Positions 17,655 to 25,290 of a DNA stretch of 64,000 bases are shown here, in pieces (position 1 is the first letter of the stretch; each line of letters opens with the position of its first letter). The notes below the pieces were generated by a model. It saw only the letters and a program-made list of their open reading frames with translations, was not told the DNA's origin and searched no databases. The stretch is from assembly GCA_018820855.1 (NCBI GenBank), contig JAHJNL010000052.1, forward strand, positions 1 through 64,000, written 5' to 3'. The DNA comes from Pseudomonadota bacterium (GTDB lineage: Bacteria > Desulfobacterota > Desulfobulbia > Desulfobulbales > Desulfocapsaceae). The position numbers and the translations under genes were made by a program.

Positions 17655-17815
17655 ATTTTCTTTACTCGCCCAAAGAAAACGAAGCAAAAGAAAGGGCCTC
17701 CGTGTCACTGAGTCCTTCGGACTTCCTTGCGCTCCTCGAAGTTGCCGGGAGTTTGAAAACTCGCTTCGCTCAAACAGTTCAAACTCCTAAATCGGCACCT
17801 TCTGTGGTGCTCAGC
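17655..17815. repeat. Candidate dispersed non-coding repeat
   Basis: Between two converging genes lies a stretch starting near TTTACTCGCCCAAAGAAAAC and containing GAAGCAAAAGAAAGGGC, the small hairpin AGTCC-TTC-GGACT, and a second short hairpin around TTTGAAAACTCGCTTCG. The wording closely resembles an intergenic repeat that I recall from many proteobacterial genomes, which often yields spurious short protein calls. A 119-codon open frame over it (17582-17941) runs into the antisense of a cytochrome gene and is not believed to be real. Only one copy lies in this window, so the repeat status needs a genome-wide search. Confidence 0.45.
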
Positions 17816-17922
17816 CAGTGCCAATGGGATGAAGTAAAACTATCCCTTCCGGAGGTTATCAAGGCCTTTTCTGTTTATGGGGCAGGAATGAGAAGAAAGT
17901 TGTCTCTGTTTTGCTTGTTCTG

Positions 17923-19083
17923 TCAGTCCTTGGTGGTATGACAGACAAAACATCCGGTGCCTCCGACTCCACCGTCAGCGATCATGGCCGAGTAATCCCA
18001 GCGCAGCATGGAGGGGAAGTCACTGGCATGGGACACATGGCAGGAGAGGCACATAACGGCATCAGTACCTGGTGTGACGGCAGCACTGGAGGCATCCGGC
18101 ACACCTGTGGTCCTGGCGATCGGAGTGTCGATATTATAGCTGGTATAGGCGGCATATTCACCAGTTGACGGCAGGGCCAGGTCGGTTGGGTGACGGATAA
18201 AAGGTGACGATGCCACAGTTCCAACTCCATCGGATGTTGCAGTTTCAAGGGTATGGAAGTTCCCGTGACAGGTGGCACAATACTGGCTCATAGTACCATC
18301 CGGCGGCTGGACACCACTGGCACCACCATGGCAACTGAGTTCTCCGCCGCCACCGCTACATCCCAAGGCAACCGGGGCTTGGAGGGCAGAATATTCATTG
18401 TGAGTGCTGGAACCGGCATTTTCTTCCCAATCCGCATCCTCAAAGCCCTTGACCCCCATGAGAAATCGATAACTGTTGGCAGGCTCTGTGGCAAGATCCA
18501 TTTTGCCGGCCACATTTTTATGGTGGGCACCACTAATCCCATTGGGTAATGAGCTCGCTGCAAATCGATATCCATGGCAGCCATTGGTACCGGCGCAGGT
18601 GAGATTGTTGGTGTTGACTATAAAACCGTTATCGTGGAATGACTGATTAATACCACCGGGTGGGCCGTACAAGACTCCGTCGCTACCGGTCAGTTCCGCT
18701 ATATTATGACCTTTTCGGTCAGAGGCACCTCCTCCTTTCAGTCCTGTGATATAGGCAAAGTTACCACCGGCAAGATCAGTGCCACCGTCGTGATAGACTT
18801 GGGGAATCCTGCTGGTTCCCAGCACGACAATTGCGCTGCTGTCAGTCCCCTGAGCATGACAACCCAGGCAGGTGCCTCGGGTTAGATTATCATTGGCAGT
18901 TGTGTTTTGGTCAAAGGTCATGGCCAGGCCACCCTGGCTGTTATGCATGGTATGGCAGTTAGCACAGTTGCCGGTCATTTGCGCCTGAACATCAGGACTG
19001 AGTAGCAGCCCCAAAAAGGTAACAAACACGCCAAAGCTGAAAAATCTTGTGTTCTGTCTAGCGAAACAGCCCTGCATCTGCAT
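17923..19083 (-). CDS. Extracellular-type multihaem c-cytochrome, OmcS/OmcE-like, copy 1
   Basis: A 386-residue secreted cytochrome with a signal sequence ending at VQA-Q (about residue 35). Five canonical haem sites are seen: CANCH (40), CLGCH (72), CATCH (269), CLSCH (345) and CFVCH (378). Two non-canonical sites fit the same pattern: CAGTNGCH (163-170, CX5CH) and C242...C251-H252 (CX8CH), giving up to seven haems. The order of blocks, CHTMHNS, RKGHNI, CHGYR, YRFLMGV, YCATCHGNFH, IRHP, CLSCHVSHAS and the final CHTTKD, closely follows what I recall of the Geobacter nanowire cytochrome OmcS. So it is probably a cell-surface or filament-forming electron carrier. It has its own ribosome site (GGGGAGA) and lies directly downstream of a near-identical paralogue. 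Confidence 0.88.
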   Translation of the reverse strand: MQMQGCFARQNTRFFSFGVFVTFLGLLLSPDVQAQMTGNCANCHTMHNSQGGLAMTFDQNTTANDNLTRGTCLGCHAQGTDSSAIVVLGTSRIPQVYHDGGTDLAGGNFAYITGLKGGGASDRKGHNIAELTGSDGVLYGPPGGINQSFHDNGFIVNTNNLTCAGTNGCHGYRFAASSLPNGISGAHHKNVAGKMDLATEPANSYRFLMGVKGFEDADWEENAGSSTHNEYSALQAPVALGCSGGGGELSCHGGASGVQPPDGTMSQYCATCHGNFHTLETATSDGVGTVASSPFIRHPTDLALPSTGEYAAYTSYNIDTPIARTTGVPDASSAAVTPGTDAVMCLSCHVSHASDFPSMLRWDYSAMIADGGVGGTGCFVCHTTKD

Positions 19084-19615
19084 AGCCTATCTCCCCGATG
19101 TTGTGTGGCTGGTGGTGAAATATTCCAGTATGGCTAGCGGTAGAATCTCTTTCTTCTAAGAAGAAAGAATCATATTATCAATGAGTATATATCATATTGG
19201 ATCCGTTCATGGCATTATTTCTCATTCTTGTTGAAACTTTAAATACCATTTCCGTTTTTACAGTTTCAGTATTTTTTTTGATCCATTGAGATAACGCACC
19301 TTTTTTGTAACAATTCCGTACGGTTTTTTTATCTGAATTTCTTCAAAAAAACTGGATCTATTGTTCAGGTTAAAAAATAGAAACAGACAAGAACTCTGAC
19401 TTGTCACTGAGGATGAGGCTGTTTTAGCGGGTAGGTCCCAGGGCGTCTGGCTTGGCAGGCACTCACTTGCAAGGGTGATATCTGTTATCTGCTTCACCAG
19501 AGGGGACCGGCGTGAGTCTGTTGTTGCTGCACTGGAAAAAGGAGGCGTTTCTTTTTGATTTTTCTCAGTCGCTTAATGGTGGAAAAGTGCGCTGCTGCAG
19601 ATTTTATAGGTCCCC
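19084..19615. promoter_or_regulatory. Upstream region of cytochrome copy 1
   Basis: The 532 bases between the start of copy 1 and the terminator of copy 2 hold no credible gene; a 79-codon open frame on the minus strand (19258-19497) lacks a ribosome site. The region is strongly AT-rich near 19140-19400, as expected for a promoter and leader of copy 1. No specific operator was identified. Confidence 0.4.
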
Positions 19616-19665
19616 AAAAAGCAAAAGGCCCTGATCAGAGAAACGATCAGGGCCTTTTGCTTTTT
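19616..19665 (-). terminator. Strong bidirectional terminator after cytochrome copy 2
   Basis: A perfect 21-base-pair stem (19616-19636 with 19645-19665) around an 8-base loop, with A-tract and T-tract on both flanks. It ends the copy 2 transcript on the minus strand and insulates copy 1. Confidence 0.95.
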
Positions 19666-19707
19666 GATGAGATACGAATGAATGATTTGCTGTTTATTCT
19701 TATTCGG

Positions 19708-20850
19708 TCAATCCTTGGTGGTGTGACAGACAAAACATCCTGTGCCTCCAACTCCGCCGTCAGCAATCATGGCCGAGTAATCCCAGCGCAGCATGGAAGG
19801 GTAGTCGCTGGCATGGGTTACATGGCAGGAAAGGCACATAACTGCATCGGAACCTGGAGTGACGGATGAACTGGCGCTAGCTGGTACACCTGTAGTCCTG
19901 GCGATCGGACTCCCGACATCATAGGTAGTATATGCGGCATATTCGCCAGTTGATGGCAGGGCCAGGTCGGTTGGATGGCGGATAAAGGGTGAAGAGGTCA
20001 CCGTGCCTATTCCATCGGAAGCAGCATTAGCCAGGGTGTGAAAATTTCCGTGACAGGTGGCACAGTACTGGCTCATGGTTCCATCTGGCGGCTGAACACC
20101 ACCGGTAACACCATGACAACTGCTCGTGGCACATCCCAAAGCAATCGGGGCCTGCAGGGCATAATATTCATTATGGGTGGCGGAAGTGGCATTGTCTTCC
20201 CAATCTGCATCCTCAAAGCCCTTGACCCCCATAAGGAATCGATAGCTGCTGCCTGGTGAGGTGGCAGTATCCATCTGGCCGGATTCGTTTTTGTGATGTG
20301 ACCCAGTAATTCCTTCGATACTCACATCGCCAAATGGATCGCGATAGCCATGGCAGCCGTTGGTGCCGGCGCAGGTGAGATTGTCGGTGGTGACCATATT
20401 AACATGGCCAGCCACAACAATACTGCCTGGAGGACCGTACAAGACTGAATCGGTACCGGTCAGTGCTGCTATATTATGACCTTTTCGGTCAGAGGCCCCG
20501 CTTCCCTTAAGTCCTGTGATGTAGCCAAAGTTGCCACCGGCAAGGTCGGTTGCACCAGTGTGAAAGACCTGGGGGATTCTTCCGGTTCCCAAGACCTCTA
20601 TGGCACTGCTCCCTGCCTGGGCGTGACAGCCAAGGCAGGTGCCGCGAGTTAAATTTTCATTGGGAGTGGCACTGAGGTCAAAGTTCATCGGTTGACCGTC
20701 CTGGCTGTTATGCATGGTGTGACACTCGGCGCAGTTGCCAGTCATTTGTGCCTGGGCATCAGGACTGAGGACCAGACCGGCAAAGGTGACAAGCATACCC
20801 CACTTGTAAAAAGCATTCTTCCGTTTAACGCAATTATCCTGCATATTCAT
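19708..20850 (-). CDS. Extracellular-type multihaem c-cytochrome, OmcS/OmcE-like, copy 2
   Basis: A 380-residue secreted cytochrome, clearly a paralogue of the next gene downstream. I chose the ATG at 20850 because GAGGAAGGGG lies just before it; the frame is open further upstream. Canonical haem sites: CAECH (40), CLGCH (72), CATCH (263), CLSCH (339), CFVCH (372). Non-canonical sites: CAGTNGCH (160-167, CX5CH) and CATSSCH (240-246, CX4CH). The last 130 residues are almost identical between the copies, while residues 140-200 and the fourth haem loop differ. This pattern suggests duplication with divergence of one face. Function is inferred as an extracellular conductive cytochrome, by comparison with remembered OmcS features. 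Confidence 0.88.
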   Translation of the reverse strand: MNMQDNCVKRKNAFYKWGMLVTFAGLVLSPDAQAQMTGNCAECHTMHNSQDGQPMNFDLSATPNENLTRGTCLGCHAQAGSSAIEVLGTGRIPQVFHTGATDLAGGNFGYITGLKGSGASDRKGHNIAALTGTDSVLYGPPGSIVVAGHVNMVTTDNLTCAGTNGCHGYRDPFGDVSIEGITGSHHKNESGQMDTATSPGSSYRFLMGVKGFEDADWEDNATSATHNEYYALQAPIALGCATSSCHGVTGGVQPPDGTMSQYCATCHGNFHTLANAASDGIGTVTSSPFIRHPTDLALPSTGEYAAYTTYDVGSPIARTTGVPASASSSVTPGSDAVMCLSCHVTHASDYPSMLRWDYSAMIADGGVGGTGCFVCHTTKD

Positions 20851-21423
20851 ATCCCCTTCCTCTCCCCTGTTGTACAACTGCTCATTAAAAAAAATGCCCG
20901 ATTGCTGCATGCAATTGCATGACTTCGAACATAATAATTTTGTTCAAATGTACTATGTGGTGAACTATATCTTTTTTTTGGGTTTTTATCCAACAGTTAT
21001 TGAAATTTAAATGTCGTTTTCGTAGTTGCGTTTTTGGCGACCTCCTGTATCCCTTGGTATGCTTCATTCTTTGCTCTCAAACGCAGGTCTTTTTTTTTAC
21101 GGTTCTCTTAAGAAAAAGTGAATAGATTCGTGAAGTAACAGCAAGCAAAAGGAATAAAGATTCTCACTCTCCTCTGGCGCAATTTTTATGTGCGTGTGAT
21201 TACAATTTGGACATATGGTCGTGTTGGTGCTGAAAATGCTTACTCTTTTACCAGAAAACTAGCATATGCATGCAGCATGCCGGAGATAAATGGAAATCTT
21301 TTGCACAGATGAATTGCCGATTCCGCTGGATAGCCATTTTTTTGAAAGAAAGGTTGATTGCTGATTGGAACCTGTTATGTTTGGAACAGTGTATTTTCCC
21401 TCATTGGAACAAGGAGCAATACT
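20851..21423. promoter_or_regulatory. Divergent region upstream of cytochrome copy 2 and the zinc-ribbon gene
   Basis: A 573-base gap with no credible gene. It is AT-rich and contains the perfect 14-base palindrome CATGCAATTGCATG at 20908-20921, 58 bases upstream of the copy 2 start codon, which could be an operator. A similar GCATGC-rich patch (GCATATGCATGCAGCATGC) lies near 21262-21280. No -24/-12 sigma-54 site was found on either strand. Confidence 0.45.
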
Positions 21424-21666
21424 ATGTTTTTTAGAGTCATTGCATTTATTGTAGGGCTTATTGCCTTGATTGCAGGATTGTGGAATTATGACAGTACATT
21501 GACCACAGCACCTGTTCCAGTGCTGACCGGTGGTTTGGTTATGCTGATCGCACTGTTTAATCTTTTGCCCCAGGTCAAACGTTGCACCTCCTGCAACCGA
21601 AAGATGCCAAAGAAACTGGCTATCTGCCATTTATGCGGTGCCAAACAGCCGCCTCTCGATTCATAA
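21424..21666 (+). CDS. Small membrane protein with C-terminal zinc ribbon
   Basis: An 80-residue protein whose ATG at 21424 has AAGGAG 8 bases upstream. Residues 2-22 and about 32-50 are two hydrophobic helices. The C-terminal tail has C-T-S-C and C-H-L-C pairs 15 residues apart, a small zinc ribbon facing the cytosol or periplasm. I recognise no family. It sits alone between the cytochrome pair and serA. Confidence 0.8.
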   Translation: MFFRVIAFIVGLIALIAGLWNYDSTLTTAPVPVLTGGLVMLIALFNLLPQVKRCTSCNRKMPKKLAICHLCGAKQPPLDS

Positions 21667-22264
21667 GTGACAGGTTGCAGGTCAATATTTGTGGGGAATG
21701 AGTATATTACTCCTGAAAATATCAGTGGTTCTGTGGCAAGAGCTTTTTCGTTTACACTGTGTTTTGCCATGTCTTGCTGATACCATGGGATAAAAGTCTT
21801 TTTTTGCTTTTTTCCGCTGTTTTCAGGTGATGATATTTTAAGATGGTTTTTCTGGAATTGGTTAATTTGATTGGCAGAGCCTGTCTTTTTCATGCATTGA
21901 ATGATCCCGAAAACAGTGTTCCTGTGAAGGTCAAATAATACCTTTTAAAGTATTCTGAAGAGCGGCCTGGTTGAGGCTGACGCATTTATTGCCACTCCCT
22001 GAATAGTGCAAAAAAAGTTTGTTTTAGAGATGGAATGCAGTAAATAGAGGCCTTTTGCTGCGAAAGCCACTTTAGTCTGAATCGGACGTTATATTCTTCA
22101 ACGGGGTATTCAAGGAATGTCCTGTTGAGAACAGTAACTAGCTGGAATGCGACTGAAAAGTTGTTTTTCGAGGTTTTGTTGAATTTGTCTATTTTGTGAA
22201 TGGTAAGGGGAGGCGCAGGGAGAGTTGTTTGTTCCGCTAGCACTGCCTTGCCAGGGAGGAAAAA
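21667..22264. other. Intergenic region, nothing assigned
   Basis: A 598-base gap before serA. Short open frames on the minus strand (for example 21986-22243) lack ribosome sites and family features. No terminator hairpin or RNA gene was identified. The serA promoter must lie here. Confidence 0.4.
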
Positions 22265-23446
22265 ATGATGTTGTTTTGTATCAAAACCATTAATGCCATT
22301 GCTCCGGAAGGACTGGAACTCCTGGGTGAGGAGTTTTCAATAGATCCCGGTGAAAAGAACCCCCATGGTATCGTAGTCCGCAGCTCACAGGTGGATGTGG
22401 ATGAGTATCCCGCTCTGCTGGCTGTAGCCCGTGCAGGAGCCGGGGTCAATAATATTAATGTGAACAGGGCCACCGAAAAGGGTATTTGTATTTTCAATAC
22501 TCCGGGGGCCAATGCCAATGCTGTGGTTGATCTGGTCTTTCCGATGATTGGAATTTGGCTGCGCAATATCTACCAGGGCATTACTTTTTGTCGCTCGCTT
22601 GCCGATGTGCCACCAGAAAAGGTGAATGCGGAGGTGGAGAGTCATAAGGCCGCCTTCCGTGGTGAGGAAATTGCAGGGAAAACTCTGGGTGTTATCGGTC
22701 TTGGACAGATCGGAGTGAGGCTGGCCAATGGCGGTATACAGCGATACATGCAGGTTTATGGCTTTGATCCCTTTCCCAGCCTGGATAATATTCATAATCT
22801 CCTGCCTGAGGTGACCATCACCCGTACTATGCGCGACACCCTTGCCCATGCTGATATTGTCAGTCTCCATTTGCCCGCGAATGAGAAGACCACTGGAATG
22901 GTGAATGCAGAATTTATTGCCAAAATGAAACCGGGAGCCATTCTGGTGAACTATGCCAGAGGGCCTATTGTTGATGAGAGTGCCGTGCTTGCAGCTTTGG
23001 ATGCAGGATATCTGGCGGCCTTTATCTCAGACTTTCCCACTCCAGGTATTGTTAGTCATCCCAATGTGTTGGTTACCCCTCATCTGGGTGCTTCCACCCA
23101 GGAATCGGAAGAGAACTGTTCCTGTATGGCGGTTCGGGAGCTGTCGGCCTATCTGCGTTACGGGAATATCACCCACAGTGTCAATTTTCCCAATATCGAG
23201 TCTATTCCGGCAGCCAGTGTCCGTACCCGCCTGATTATTATCAATAAGGACGTACCTGGAATGATAGGTTTTGTCACAAATATCCTGGGTGATCACGGGG
23301 TGAATATCGTCAGCTTCAAAAATGAGTCCAACGGCAAGGTCGGGTATAATATTATCGATGTGGAATATCCCCTTGATGAGAAGATTGTTGCTGAGATTGA
23401 AGCCAATAAAGATGTAATAAGGACACGTCAGATTCAATTTGCCTAA
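22265..23446 (+). CDS. serA: D-3-phosphoglycerate dehydrogenase
   Basis: A 393-residue cytosolic enzyme that oxidises 3-phosphoglycerate with NAD, the first step of serine synthesis. The substrate-binding part (GAGVNNINVN, NTPGANANAV) is followed by the NAD-binding motif GLGQIG near 146, the catalytic segments NYARGPIVDE and PHLGASTQES (His as general acid), and a C-terminal ACT domain (INKDVPGMIGFVTNILGDHG) from about 320 for serine feedback. Length fits the short ACT-only type rather than the long type with an intervening domain. GGGAGG lies 5 bases upstream of the start. No serC or serB is adjacent. Confidence 0.95.
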   Translation: MMLFCIKTINAIAPEGLELLGEEFSIDPGEKNPHGIVVRSSQVDVDEYPALLAVARAGAGVNNINVNRATEKGICIFNTPGANANAVVDLVFPMIGIWLRNIYQGITFCRSLADVPPEKVNAEVESHKAAFRGEEIAGKTLGVIGLGQIGVRLANGGIQRYMQVYGFDPFPSLDNIHNLLPEVTITRTMRDTLAHADIVSLHLPANEKTTGMVNAEFIAKMKPGAILVNYARGPIVDESAVLAALDAGYLAAFISDFPTPGIVSHPNVLVTPHLGASTQESEENCSCMAVRELSAYLRYGNITHSVNFPNIESIPAASVRTRLIIINKDVPGMIGFVTNILGDHGVNIVSFKNESNGKVGYNIIDVEYPLDEKIVAEIEANKDVIRTRQIQFA

Positions 23447-23572
23447 CGGAATTGTTAAAGGTACTATGAAGAAACACGATTTTTGTTGAAGATCAGGTGG
23501 TGAAAGGTTTGCGCCGTCCTGCCGGATGAGAAGCAAATTTTTCGAGATGTCCTTCATGAATGAGGAGAGAAA

Positions 23573-24451
23573 ATGAGTATCAGAGTTCGTTTTATCGTTA
23601 TTATCGGTATTCTCAGTATGCTGGCCTGTGTAGTGCTTGCCTATGCCAGTTATCAGTTCAGTATCAAAAACGCCATGGACGATGCCAAGACTCAAGGGGC
23701 TATTGTCTTTAATATGATCGATTCTTCCCGGATGTATTTTAAGAAATCCCAGCGGCCTCTGGTTGCTGAGCTGGTAGAGGACGATCGTTTTTACCCGGAA
23801 ATTATGTCCGGATTTGTTATGACTCGTGGGGTTTGGGAAATATTTGAAAAACGTTTTCCCGGCTACGTGTTTAAACAGGCTACTATTGATCCTCTGTACC
23901 CACCCAATAAGGCTGATGATGATGAAAGAAAACTCATTGAGTCTTTTGGGAAAAACAAGGAAATGAAGAATACAGAGGGGGTTATGGCCAAAAACGGCAA
24001 GCAGTACTATTACTTTGCCCGGCCGATTGAAGTAGAAGGCCCGTGTCTGCGTTGTCATGGAACACCTGAGGAGGCTCCCAAGGATCAGGTGGAAATTTAT
24101 GGAACGGATCATGGATATGACTGGAGCAAAGGGCAGGTGGTTTCCACCGCCATTGTCTACGTTCCTCTGGAAAAAGCCATGAAAGCGGCTAAAAAAGCCG
24201 CTACCTCACTGTTTGCCATGGGTGCTGCCGGGATTGTCATTCTTATGGGAGTTATCTGGTTTTTTCTCAGCAGTGGCGTGGTTGCTCCCCTGGCTAAACT
24301 TCAGGAAAAGACTACCCAGATCAGCCTTGGTAAAGAGCTTGATGAGGAGATCGGTATTCACAGTAAAGATGAAATTGGTGATTTGGCCAAGGCTATTGAT
24401 CGATTGCGCATCAGTACCGCTAAGCTCCTCAAGCGTTGTGCCGGGAAATAG
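23573..24451 (+). CDS. Membrane c-haem sensor (Tll0287/DUF3365-like) with HAMP domain, no output
   Basis: A 292-residue protein. Helix 1 is at about 7-27; the periplasmic domain (about 30-205) is of the DUF3365/Tll0287-like type and carries one haem site, CLRCH at 158-162, followed by GTPEEAPKDQ. Helix 2 is at about 212-234, then a HAMP domain (about 235-285) and a short basic tail. There is no kinase, cyclase or methyl-accepting region. Such a protein could act as a redox-sensing adaptor that passes a signal to a partner through its HAMP domain. A close paralogue lies at 45888-46790. It ends at a shared terminator facing the roadblock operon. Confidence 0.85.
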   Translation: MSIRVRFIVIIGILSMLACVVLAYASYQFSIKNAMDDAKTQGAIVFNMIDSSRMYFKKSQRPLVAELVEDDRFYPEIMSGFVMTRGVWEIFEKRFPGYVFKQATIDPLYPPNKADDDERKLIESFGKNKEMKNTEGVMAKNGKQYYYFARPIEVEGPCLRCHGTPEEAPKDQVEIYGTDHGYDWSKGQVVSTAIVYVPLEKAMKAAKKAATSLFAMGAAGIVILMGVIWFFLSSGVVAPLAKLQEKTTQISLGKELDEEIGIHSKDEIGDLAKAIDRLRISTAKLLKRCAGK

Positions 24452-24499
24452 GTGATGTGACGCTTCAGGCTGAGAGAAAAGCTGAAAGCTGAAGGCAGA

Positions 24500-24536
24500 A
24501 GGGGTGTTGACTGGTATTACAGTCAACACCCCTTTT
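24500..24536 (+). terminator. Bidirectional rho-independent terminator
   Basis: AGGGGTGTTGACTG (24500-24513) pairs perfectly with CAGTCAACACCCCT (24520-24533), loop GTATTA, then TTTTT. It separates the converging c-haem sensor and roadblock operon. Confidence 0.93.
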
Positions 24537-24564
24537 TGTTTTGCAATGTATGGGCAGGGGCAGT

Positions 24565-25230
24565 TTAGATCATGACTTTTGCAAACTCTTCCATGAATTC
24601 TTTTTCCAGTTCATCGTCGTTGATTTCTTTACAGAGCATCTCGGCGAGGGCGGGCAGGTTCTTTCGGGATGTGGCCCACTGCTGCGCCCAAATCTCTATG
24701 GTGTCCTTCATGACCGGCCCGGCAATGGGGCCAATGGCCATGGCTAAGGCCTCTTTGATCTGTTCCAGAATTGGTGCGAGAGTGGCGTCGATTTCGGCTT
24801 CTTTCACCGGTGCCTGAGTGGCGGCAGGTGGTGTGGGTTGGGGTGGCGGGGGGGCAGACTGACGTGTCACTGCCGGTGTCATAATCCCTTTGGCCATGGA
24901 TGCTTCGATATCGGTGATTAACATCCCCATGGTCATGGTAATCAAGGATTTGTTCACTTTGGGCTCACAAACAATAACAAGCAGGGCTCCCTTGGCTATG
25001 AGGTTGATAATGAGCAGTGATTCATTAAATTTGAATTCGATACCCTTGAAGTCCAGTTGCGCCATGTGGCCCATTTGCACAGTACGGCTAAGCAGACTGC
25101 CAATGGTCTTGATACTGTTCTCTTTAAAAATAGGGGGCATTTTGCTGCCGGCGATCTGTTGATCTCCGGTATAGACAAAGCACCCAAGAACGCCGGGGAG
25201 CATGGTGATTTCTTGAAGCAATGAGTCCAT
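24565..25230 (-). CDS. Roadblock/LC7-domain protein
   Basis: A 221-residue cytosolic protein. Residues 1-115 have the MglB-like roadblock fold pattern (GVLGCFVYTGDQQIAGS, then a strand FNESLLIINLIAKGALLVIVCE). A proline/alanine linker (about 125-145) joins a C-terminal helical domain (about 148-221). Roadblock proteins regulate small Ras-like GTPases such as MglA, but none is encoded in this window. It is the last gene of a minus-strand operon after a kinase and a regulator that also carries a roadblock-like domain. Confidence 0.75.
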   Translation of the reverse strand: MDSLLQEITMLPGVLGCFVYTGDQQIAGSKMPPIFKENSIKTIGSLLSRTVQMGHMAQLDFKGIEFKFNESLLIINLIAKGALLVIVCEPKVNKSLITMTMGMLITDIEASMAKGIMTPAVTRQSAPPPPQPTPPAATQAPVKEAEIDATLAPILEQIKEALAMAIGPIAGPVMKDTIEIWAQQWATSRKNLPALAEMLCKEINDDELEKEFMEEFAKVMI

Positions 25231-25290
25231 TGTTATTGTCCTTAGAATTTGACTTGTTGCGAGTCTCTCTTATGTGGGTAATACCAGGGG

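Noticed and set aside
17582-17941. 119-codon frame on the plus strand
   Set aside because: It covers a suspected non-coding repeat and ends inside the antisense of a cytochrome gene; no ribosome site.
19258-19497. 79-codon frame on the minus strand upstream of the OmcS-like gene
   Set aside because: No ribosome site, no signal or motif; more likely promoter DNA.
21986-22243. 85-codon frame upstream of serA on the minus strand
   Set aside because: No ribosome site and no recognisable features.
23500-23540. Possible sigma-54 promoter upstream of the first c-haem sensor (GTGGTGAAAGGTTTGCG)
   Set aside because: Spacing fits but the -24 element lacks the GGCAC core, so it is too weak to call.
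23027-24112. 361-codon open frame on the minus strand
   Set aside because: It is antisense to serA and the c-haem sensor, both clear families.
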